Origin: Chloroflexi bacterium RBG_16_72_14
Lineage (GTDB): Bacteria > Chloroflexota > Limnocylindria > Limnocylindrales > CSP1-4
DNA length: 10,412 nucleotides
NCBI GenBank assembly: GCA_001797035.1
Contig: MGOE01000015.1
Location: 4,119 to 14,530 of the forward strand
Reading direction: 5' to 3'
Shown: piece after piece, positions 1 to 8,254 of the stretch
How the letters are laid out: the number at the start of each line of letters is the position of its first letter
Numbering within the stretch: the first letter of the stretch is position 1
Program-made: the position numbers and the translations under genes
Notes under the pieces: model-generated
The model's database searches: none
Told to the model about the DNA's origin: nothing
Seen by the model: the letters and a program-made list of their open reading frames with translations, nothing else

Positions 1-414
1 GAGGCTGCCGCTGAGCCCGGGGCCGAGCCGGCGTCCGCCCCCGAGGCGGTCGCTGCAGCCGAGCCGGTCGTCGAGCCCGAGCCTGGGCTGGTCACCGCAC
101 CCGAGCCGGTCGCCGAGACCGTCGAGGCCGCGGTCCAGCCGGAGACGACCACCGAGCCGGAGCCGGTCGCAGCGCCGGAGCCCGTCGCCGAACCCGAGCC
201 GGAGGCAGAGGCGCCCGCCACCGAGCCGGTCGCCGAGCCCGAGCCGGTCGCCGAGCCCGAGCCGGTCGCCGAGCCCGAGCCGGTCGTCGAGGAGGTCGAG
301 GCCCCGGTCGAGCCGGTCGCCGAGGCCGAGCCCGAGGCCGTCGCCGAGGCCGAGCCCGAGGCCGTCGCCGAGGCCGAGCCCGCCGAGGCCGAGAAGGAAG
401 CCGAGCCGGCCTGA
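1..414 (+). CDS. C-terminal tail of an unidentified protein, Glu/Pro/Ala/Val-rich repeats (partial)
   Basis: Frame 1 is open from the window edge to a TGA at 412-414, giving 137 residues without a start codon in view. The residues are almost only E, P, A and V with a few T. They form EPVAEP-type repeats followed by VAEAEPEA-type repeats, and the tail ends in EKEAEPA. The composition is strongly acidic, with a single Lys near the end and no hydrophobic segment or motif, so it is very probably disordered. No family can be named because the folded part lies upstream of the window. Some high-GC bacteria carry such tails on ribosomal or translation proteins and on envelope proteins; I cannot choose between these. 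The coding frame is supported by repeat lengths that are multiples of three (18 and 24 bp) and by the clean stop just before a terminator-like hairpin. Confidence 0.8.
   Translation, partial: EAAAEPGAEPASAPEAVAAAEPVVEPEPGLVTAPEPVAETVEAAVQPETTTEPEPVAAPEPVAEPEPEAEAPATEPVAEPEPVAEPEPVAEPEPVVEEVEAPVEPVAEAEPEAVAEAEPEAVAEAEPAEAEKEAEPA
223..288 (+). repeat. 18-bp in-frame tandem repeat encoding EPVAEP
   Basis: Three exact 18-bp units lie at 223-240, 241-258 and 259-276, and a partial, diverged copy follows. Each unit encodes EPVAEP. The copies are identical at DNA level, so the expansion is recent or kept uniform by recombination or slippage. Confidence 0.92.
316..381 (+). repeat. 24-bp in-frame tandem repeat encoding VAEAEPEA
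   Basis: Two exact 24-bp units lie at 316-339 and 340-363, followed by an 18-bp partial copy at 364-381. Each full unit encodes VAEAEPEA. This is a second repeat family in the same acidic tail, distinct from the 18-bp family just upstream. Confidence 0.92.
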
Positions 415-450
415 CTGCCCGGGCCGGGCCCCGATCCTGCGATCCTGACC

Positions 451-477
451 ACGACCCGCCGGTCCCCGGCGGGTCGT
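451..477 (+). terminator. Intrinsic terminator-like hairpin between the upstream gene and clpC
   Basis: The arms 451-462 and 466-477 are perfect 12-bp complements around a 3-base loop (TCC), giving a very stable GC-rich stem. The following bases (TCGATT) are only weakly T-rich, so this is not a textbook rho-independent terminator. High-GC bacteria often use such tail-poor hairpins. It lies 37 bases after the stop of the upstream gene, which suits termination before clpC. Confidence 0.55.
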
Positions 478-518
478 TCGATTCCCGGGTATCGTGCCGG
501 GCCCTGCCTGGGAGAGGG

Positions 519-527
519 TGCTAGCAT
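519..527 (+). promoter_or_regulatory. Possible extended -10 promoter of clpC
   Basis: TG at 519-520, one base, then TAGCAT at 522-527 resembles an extended -10 box (TGnTATAAT, four of six hexamer matches). No recognisable -35 hexamer lies 16-18 bases upstream. The element sits after the hairpin at 451-477 and would give a leader of about 38 nt before the clpC ATG. A similar TGCTAG core precedes the PIN-TRAM gene at 4531. I see no clear CtsR or CIRCE operator. Confidence 0.4.
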
Positions 528-571
528 GGCCCGACGGTCGCCCCGCGACCTGGGAGAACGAGCTCGGCTGC

Positions 572-3049
<2,478 letters not shown>

Positions 3050-3070
3050 CGGCCGCCGCGAGCGCCGCCG

Positions 3071-4489
3071 ATGGCCCGCGCGCAGAGCCGCTACGTCTGC
3101 CAGTCCTGCGGCGCGTCCGTCCTCCGCTGGGAGGGCCAGTGCCGCAGTTGCGGCGAGTGGAACACGCTCGTCGAGACCGTGATCCGTGAGGAGCCGAGGC
3201 GCCCGTCCGCCGCGGCGCTCGCGGGCGCCGCGGCCGTGCCGGTCGCCCTGTCCCATCCCGACACCGCCGCCGAGGCACGTCGTCCGGTGGGCATCGGGGA
3301 GCTGGACCGGGTGCTGGGCGGCGGCCTGGTTGCCGGGTCGGTCGTACTGATCGGCGGCGAGCCGGGGATCGGCAAGTCCACGCTCCTGCTCCAGGTCGCG
3401 GCCGGGGTCGCCAACGGGACCGGCGGCGCCCCGGGCGGCGACGTCCTGTACGCGACGGGCGAGGAATCCACGAGCCAGGTCCGGCTCCGCGCGGCCCGGC
3501 TGGGGCTGACCAGCGGGCCGGTCGGCGACGCCATCCGGGTCGTCGCCGAGACCGAGGTCGGCCGGATCGTCGAGCTGGCCCGCGGCGAGCGCCCGGCACT
3601 CCTGCTCGTGGACTCGGTGCAAACGGTGGCCTCGGACGAGCTCGACGGGCCGCCCGGGAGTGTGGGCCAGGTGCGGGAGTCCACGCTGCGGCTGATGGAG
3701 GTGGCGAAGGCCGAGGGGATGCCGGTCGTGCTGGTCGGCCACGTGACCAAGGACGGCACCCTGGCGGGCCCCAAGACGCTCGAGCACCTCGTGGACGTCG
3801 TGCTCTCGATCGAGGGTGACCGGACGGGTGGGCTGCGGCTGCTCCGGGCCGCCAAGAACCGCTACGGGTCCACGGAAGAGGTCGGCGTGTTCGAGATGGG
3901 GGAACGGGGCCTGGACGAGGTCGCCGACCCGGCGCGGGCCTTCCTCGCCGAGCACGAGTCGCCGGCCCCGGGCAGCGTCGTGGCGCCCGTCCTCGAGGGG
4001 TCGCGCCCGCTGCTGGTGGAGGTCCAGGCGCTGGTGGCCCCCACCGCGGCTCCGTCGCCCCGGCGCACGGCCTCGGGTGTGGACCCGAACCGCCTCGCGC
4101 TGCTGGTCGCCGTCCTCGGCCGGCGGGCCGGGATCGGCCTCTCCGGCCACGACGTGTACGCGAACCTCGCCGGCGGCCTGACCGTGACCGAGCCGGGCCT
4201 CGACCTCCCGCTCGCGCTGGCGCTCGCCTCATCGCTCCGGGACCGGCCGCTGGTGCCCGGCACGGTCGCCATCGGCGAGGTGGGGCTGCTCGGCGAGCTG
4301 CGGTCCGTGGGCGGCCTCGACCGTCGCCTCCGGGAGGCCGCCCGGCTCGGCTTCACGCGCGCGATCGTGCCCCGCGCCCACGGGCGCGAGACGGCGCCCG
4401 TGCCGGGTGTCGAGGCCGTGGTGGCCGGCTCGCTGAGCGACGCGATCCGGGAGGCGCTGGGCGACACCGGCCGCCGTCCGCCGTCGTGA
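3071..4489 (+). CDS. radA: DNA repair protein RadA (Sms)
   Basis: RadA is a RecA-like ATPase and branch-migration helicase that helps process recombination intermediates. The 472-residue protein begins with a four-cysteine zinc finger (C10, C13, C24, C27). The ATPase core has Walker A GGEPGIGKST at 95-104 and Walker B LLLVDS at 177-182. The RadA-specific KNRFG motif appears as KNRYG at 262-266, followed by STEEVGVFEM. A Lon-like C-terminal domain follows from about residue 335 (DPNRLALLVAVLG, then AIGEVGLLGELR). Length and domain order are normal for the family. The start is ATG, placing the first zinc-finger cysteine at residue 10 as expected. There is no clear Shine-Dalgarno sequence, so translation may be coupled to clpC 21 nt upstream. 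The clpC-radA pairing is widespread in bacteria. Confidence 0.97.
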   Translation: MARAQSRYVCQSCGASVLRWEGQCRSCGEWNTLVETVIREEPRRPSAAALAGAAAVPVALSHPDTAAEARRPVGIGELDRVLGGGLVAGSVVLIGGEPGIGKSTLLLQVAAGVANGTGGAPGGDVLYATGEESTSQVRLRAARLGLTSGPVGDAIRVVAETEVGRIVELARGERPALLLVDSVQTVASDELDGPPGSVGQVRESTLRLMEVAKAEGMPVVLVGHVTKDGTLAGPKTLEHLVDVVLSIEGDRTGGLRLLRAAKNRYGSTEEVGVFEMGERGLDEVADPARAFLAEHESPAPGSVVAPVLEGSRPLLVEVQALVAPTAAPSPRRTASGVDPNRLALLVAVLGRRAGIGLSGHDVYANLAGGLTVTEPGLDLPLALALASSLRDRPLVPGTVAIGEVGLLGELRSVGGLDRRLREAARLGFTRAIVPRAHGRETAPVPGVEAVVAGSLSDAIREALGDTGRRPPS

Positions 4490-4530
4490 GCCGTGGCCCC
4501 ATCGGGCCCCTGCGTCGGCCCGTCGCACCA

Positions 4531-4539
4531 TGCTAGGCT
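4531..4539 (+). promoter_or_regulatory. Possible extended -10 promoter of the PIN-TRAM to rlmB operon
   Basis: In the 108-nt gap after radA, TG at 4531-4532, one base, then TAGGCT at 4534-4539 forms an extended -10-like element. It shares the TGCTAG core with the candidate upstream of clpC. No good -35 box is seen. It would give a leader of about 50 nt before the GTG at 4598. Read-through from clpC-radA is also possible, because no strong terminator lies in this gap. Confidence 0.35.
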
Positions 4540-4587
4540 CGGCCCGCCTGCAGCCGACGGGCGGTTGGCGCGTGGGCGTGGACCATC

Positions 4588-4593
4588 GAGGAG
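4588..4593 (+). promoter_or_regulatory. Shine-Dalgarno site fixing the PIN-TRAM start
   Basis: GAGGAG at 4588-4593 lies four bases before the GTG at 4598. It is the best ribosome-binding site in the window. It decides against the upstream in-frame GTG at 4493, which would add 35 hydrophilic residues before the first membrane helix. Confidence 0.75.
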
Positions 4594-4597
4594 AGGC

Positions 4598-5653
4598 GTG
4601 ATTCGGACCATCCGGGTCCTGGGTGCGGCGCTCGGCGCCTTCGTCGGGCTCGGTCTCGCGGCCATCGGCACCGGGCTGTTCACCGACGTCGAGTACGCCG
4701 GGGCCATCCTGGCGGCCTGGACGATCGCCTGGCTGATCGTCGGCTTCGCCGTGCTCCCGTACCTCACCGTGGTCCCGGCGACCTGGGTCATCAGCCGCGT
4801 CCAGGAGCTGTCCACCGCCGAGTTCGTGGCGTCCGTCCTGGGCCTGCTGGTCGGGCTGCTGCTGGGCCTGCTGCTGGGCCTGCCGCTGTCCAACGTCGAG
4901 GGCCCGCTCGGGACCTGGCTGCCGCTCGGCGTGTCGCTGTTCCTCGGCCTCGGGATGATGGGCCTGACCGTCGCCAAGCGGTTCGACCTGATCGCGGCCG
5001 CGGAGGGCGCCGGGCTCGTGCGCCGGCCCAGCACGGAGGCCGACCGTCGCGCCGGGGAGCCGCGGATCGTCGTCGACACGAGCGTCCTGATCGACGGGCG
5101 GATCGCCGAGATCGTGGAGTCCGGGTTCGTGTACGGGACGCTGGTCATCCCGCGGTTCGTGCTCGAGGAGCTGCAGCACATCGCGGACTCATCCGACACG
5201 CTCCGTCGCAACCGGGGCCGGCGGGGCCTCGAGATCCTGGCCCGGATGCAGCGCGACCCCCGGACGCCGATCGAGATCGTGGACGACGAGGCCCCGGCGA
5301 TCGCGGAGGTGGACGCCAAGCTCGTGGAGATGGCGAAGCGGCGAGGCCGGGTCGTGCTCACCAACGACTTCAACCTCAATCGCGTCGCCGAGCTGCAGGG
5401 CGTCCGGGTCATGAACATCAACTCGCTCGCGAACGCGGTGAAGCCCGCCGTGCTGCCCGGCGAGGACCTCCGCGTGAAGGTGATCCAGGAGGGCAAGGAG
5501 GCCGGTCAGGGGGTCGGGTTCCTCGACGACGGCACGATGGTCGTCGTGGAGGGCGGCGCCCGCCTGATCGACCGCGAGCTGGACGTGAGCGTGACGCGCG
5601 TCCTGCAGACGGTCGCGGGACGGATGATCTTTGCCCAGCCGCGCCTCGAGTAG
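4598..5653 (+). CDS. Membrane-anchored PIN-TRAM domain protein (YacL-like putative ribonuclease)
   Basis: This 351-residue protein matches the YacL-type layout: an N-terminal membrane domain, a PIN nuclease domain and a TRAM domain. Hydrophobic segments lie at about 7-28, 33-56, 75-98 and 104-125; the third is a Leu/Gly run (LLVGLLLGLLLG). The PIN domain begins at RIVVDTSVLIDG. It has the acidic residues expected to bind metal: D160, E190 or E191, D239 and D257 (in LTNDFNLN). A TRAM domain (about 286-346, LPGEDLRVKVIQEGKEAGQG) follows and would bind RNA. PIN domains are usually Mg-dependent single-strand RNases, but the substrate of this family is not established, so membrane-localised RNA cleavage is inference. 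The gene sits where disA-yacL occurs in Firmicutes, with disA missing. The GTG start is supported by GAGGAG. ispDF begins one base after its stop, so the two are probably translationally coupled. Confidence 0.9.
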   Translation: MIRTIRVLGAALGAFVGLGLAAIGTGLFTDVEYAGAILAAWTIAWLIVGFAVLPYLTVVPATWVISRVQELSTAEFVASVLGLLVGLLLGLLLGLPLSNVEGPLGTWLPLGVSLFLGLGMMGLTVAKRFDLIAAAEGAGLVRRPSTEADRRAGEPRIVVDTSVLIDGRIAEIVESGFVYGTLVIPRFVLEELQHIADSSDTLRRNRGRRGLEILARMQRDPRTPIEIVDDEAPAIAEVDAKLVEMAKRRGRVVLTNDFNLNRVAELQGVRVMNINSLANAVKPAVLPGEDLRVKVIQEGKEAGQGVGFLDDGTMVVVEGGARLIDRELDVSVTRVLQTVAGRMIFAQPRLE

Positions 5654-5654
5654 C

Positions 5655-6848
5655 GTGGCGCCGGAGGCACGCGAGCACCCCCCCGGGGCGGACGTCGTCG
5701 TCGTCGCGGCGGGGGCCTCCCGCCGGATGGGCGGGATCGACAAGCTCATGGCGCCGGTCGCCGGACGTCCCCTGCTGGCCTGGACCCTGGACGCGGTCGC
5801 GGCGTCACCCGCCGTGGGGCGCCTGGTGCTGGTCACCGCCCCCGACCACGTGGCCGACGTCGAGGCGGCGGGCTGGCTGCCGGCGCGGGTCGACGCCGTC
5901 GTCGCCGGGGGTGCAACGCGCCAGGCGTCCGTGGCCGCGGGCGTTCGGCGGCTCGAGGCCCTCGACCCCGGCCGGCCGGACCGTCCGGTGCTCGTCCACG
6001 ACGGCGCGCGGCCGCTGGTGTCCGCCGCGCTCGTGGCCGCGGTGGCGGAGGCCGTGGCCACCCACGGCGCCGCGGTCCCCGTGCTGCCGGTCGCCGAGAC
6101 CCTCAAGCGCGTCGCCGACGGGCTCGTCCGGGCCACCGTGGACCGCTCGACGCTGGCGGCGGCCCAGACGCCGCAGGGCGCCCGACGGGGGCTCCTGCTG
6201 GACGCCTGGCTGGCGTTCCCGCCCGAGGGGCCGCGCGAGTTCACCGACGAGGCCGCCCTGCTGGAGGCCTGTAGAATCCCCGTTCATGCGATCCCCGGTG
6301 AAGCCACGAACCTCAAGGTGACGCTGCCCGACGACCTCCGCCGCGTGGAGCTCGCGCTCGCCCCCGGGGCCACGCGTGCCGGCCTCGGGCACGACAGCCA
6401 TCCGTTCGGGCCCGGGCAGCCGCTCCGCCTGGGCGGGATCGAGATCGCCGGTGCGCCGCGGCTGTCCGGCCACTCCGACGGCGACGTCGTCCTGCACGCG
6501 GTGGCCGACGCCCTGCTCGGGGCGGCAGGCCTCGGTGACCTCGGCCGAATGTTCCCCGCCGACGCGCGGACACCACGAGGCGTGGACAGCGCCGCGCTGC
6601 TGGGCGAGGTGCTCGCGCGGCTGGCCGAGGCGGGGCTGGCGCCCGCGTCCGTGGACGTGACGGTGATCGGCGCCCGGCCGCGGCTCGGCGCGCGGCTGGA
6701 GGCCATGCGCGAGGCCATCGCGGGACTCCTGGGCATCGATCCCGGCGCGGTGAACGTCAAGGCCTCGTCGGGCAACCTGTCCGGCGACGAGGGCGCCGGC
6801 CGGTCCATCTCGGCACTGGCGGTCGCGACCGTCGGGCGGGCGGCGTGA
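5655..6848 (+). CDS. ispDF: Bifunctional IspD/IspF (MEP cytidylyltransferase / MECDP synthase)
   Basis: This 397-residue fusion carries two non-consecutive steps of the MEP isoprenoid pathway. IspD makes CDP-methylerythritol from CTP and MEP; IspF cyclises CDP-ME 2-phosphate. The IspD half (about 13-230) has AAGASRRMGG, K30, VHDGARPL with D116 and R119, R164 before AAAQTPQG, FTDEA at 196-200 and NLKVTLPDDL with K221. The IspF half (about 241-397) has metal ligands D247, H249 (GHDSHPFG) and H281 in SGHSDGDVVLHA, then GLGDLG. Two IspF motifs differ from the textbook form. The FPDTDP loop reads FPADAR at 300-305. The KATTTE motif reads KASSGN at 369-374, which loses the usual acidic residue. The GTG at 5655 is chosen because it is one base past the upstream stop and precedes VVVVAAG properly; a TTG at 5631 is a weaker choice. 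No Shine-Dalgarno is clear. The gene overlaps cysS by 4 bases (GTGA). Confidence 0.96.
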   Translation: MAPEAREHPPGADVVVVAAGASRRMGGIDKLMAPVAGRPLLAWTLDAVAASPAVGRLVLVTAPDHVADVEAAGWLPARVDAVVAGGATRQASVAAGVRRLEALDPGRPDRPVLVHDGARPLVSAALVAAVAEAVATHGAAVPVLPVAETLKRVADGLVRATVDRSTLAAAQTPQGARRGLLLDAWLAFPPEGPREFTDEAALLEACRIPVHAIPGEATNLKVTLPDDLRRVELALAPGATRAGLGHDSHPFGPGQPLRLGGIEIAGAPRLSGHSDGDVVLHAVADALLGAAGLGDLGRMFPADARTPRGVDSAALLGEVLARLAEAGLAPASVDVTVIGARPRLGARLEAMREAIAGLLGIDPGAVNVKASSGNLSGDEGAGRSISALAVATVGRAA

Positions 6849-8254
6849 CCATCCGCCTGCAGGACACACTGTCGGGCGAGGCGCGACCCCTGGAGCCCCT
6901 CGAGCCCGGCCACGTCCGCGTGTACACCTGCGGCCCCACGGTGTACGGGCCGGCGCACATCGGCAACTTCCGGTCGTTCCTGTTCGCGGACCTGCTCATC
7001 CGCTACCTGCGCTACCGCGGGCTGCGCGTGACCTGGGTCATGAACCTCACGGACATCGACGACAAGATCATCCGCGGCGCCGCCGCGGAGGGCGTCTCGA
7101 TCGCGGAGCTCGCCGGGCGCTACACCGCCCGTTTCCTGGCCGACGCGGACGCGCTGGGCATGACGCGGCCGGACGTCCTGCCCCGGGCGACCGAGCACAT
7201 CCCCCAGATCACGGACCTCGTCGCCACGCTCCTCGACCGGGGCCACGCGTACCGCACCGAGGACGGCTCCGTGTTCTTCCGGATCGCCTCGTGGCCGGCC
7301 TACGGGCGCCTGGCACGCCTCGACCCCGAGGCGATGCGGGTGGGGGAGCGGGTCGAAGCCGACGAGTACGCGAAGGACGACGTCCGCGACTTCGCGCTGT
7401 GGAAGGCGCCGAAGCCGGGCGAGCCGTCGTGGGACACGCCGATCGGGCCCGGGCGGCCGGGCTGGCACATCGAGTGCTCGGCGATGAGCATGACCCATCT
7501 CGGGCCGTCGTTCGACATCCACACGGGCGGCGTGGACCTCGTGTTTCCCCACCACGAGGACGAGATCGCGCAGTCCGAGGCGGCCACGGGGCTGCCGTTC
7601 GTGCATGCCTGGCTCCACTGCGCGCACCTCCGCATGGGCGGCGAGAAGATGGCCAAGTCCACCGGCAACATCGCGCGGGTCGCCGACCTGGTCGCAGCCG
7701 GCGTCTCTCCGCGGGCCCTGCGCTACGCCCTGATCGCCGTCCACTACCGGGCGCCGCTCAACTACACGGAGGACTCGCTCCCGGCGGCCGCCGCGGCGGT
7801 GGAACGCGTGGACGCGCTGCTGGCCGCCCTCGCCGGCTACCGGGAGGGCCGGCCGGACGATCCCACGCTGCCGGCGGCGCTGGACGCCATCCGCGCGGCG
7901 TTCGAGGCCGGGCTCGACGACGATCTCAACGTCAGCGAGGCGCTGGCCGCGTTGTTCGACGGTGTCCGCGATCTCAACCGGCGGATCGATGCGCGTGCCC
8001 TGTCCACCGCGGACGCCGCCCGGGCGACGGCCTTCATCCGGGAGCTGGATGCGGTCCTGGGCATCGCGGCGCCCGAGGCCGATGCGCTGGACCCGGAGCT
8101 GCAGGACCTGGTGGACCGCCGTGCGGCTGCACGGGCCGCGCGCGACTGGGCCGAGTCGGACCGGCTGCGCGACGAGCTGCTCGCGCGCGGGATCGCGGTC
8201 GAGGACACGCGCGACGGGCAGCGCTGGCGAGCGCTGGTGACCAGCGGTGGCTGA
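6845..8254 (+). CDS. cysS: Cysteinyl-tRNA synthetase
   Basis: CysRS is a class I synthetase that charges tRNA-Cys with cysteine in the cytoplasm. The 469-residue length is normal. The zinc site is complete: C29 (YTCGPTVYG), C211 (HIECSAM), H236 and E240 in PHHEDEIAQS. The class I signatures are present in variant form: HIGN at 38-41 for HIGH, and KMAKS at 268-272 for KMSKS, followed by TGN. The Cys-specific segment WHIECSAMS and the ISTGG-like HTGGVDLVFPHHEDE are clear. A helical anticodon-binding domain fills the C-terminus, ending with RDWAESDRLRDELLARGI as in most CysRS. The start GTG overlaps the ispDF stop as GTGA, implying translational coupling, and no T-box leader is possible there. 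The methyltransferase gene begins 8 bases before this gene ends. Confidence 0.98.
   Translation: MTIRLQDTLSGEARPLEPLEPGHVRVYTCGPTVYGPAHIGNFRSFLFADLLIRYLRYRGLRVTWVMNLTDIDDKIIRGAAAEGVSIAELAGRYTARFLADADALGMTRPDVLPRATEHIPQITDLVATLLDRGHAYRTEDGSVFFRIASWPAYGRLARLDPEAMRVGERVEADEYAKDDVRDFALWKAPKPGEPSWDTPIGPGRPGWHIECSAMSMTHLGPSFDIHTGGVDLVFPHHEDEIAQSEAATGLPFVHAWLHCAHLRMGGEKMAKSTGNIARVADLVAAGVSPRALRYALIAVHYRAPLNYTEDSLPAAAAAVERVDALLAALAGYREGRPDDPTLPAALDAIRAAFEAGLDDDLNVSEALAALFDGVRDLNRRIDARALSTADAARATAFIRELDAVLGIAAPEADALDPELQDLVDRRAAARAARDWAESDRLRDELLARGIAVEDTRDGQRWRALVTSGG

Noticed and set aside
1..414. The tandem repeats at the window start as a CRISPR array or mobile-element repeat
   Set aside because: The units are 18 and 24 bp without spacers and keep a single reading frame of acidic residues, so they are coding repeats.
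4495..4508. GGCCC/GGGCC inverted repeat after radA as a terminator
   Set aside because: The stem is only 5 bp, with no T tract and near-random expectation in such GC-rich DNA.
6272..6277. TAGAAT hexamer inside the IspD half as an internal promoter
   Set aside because: It matches the -10 consensus at five of six positions but has no -35 box and no correctly spaced TGn, and lies within the conserved coding sequence (EACRIPVHAIP). It could be chance.
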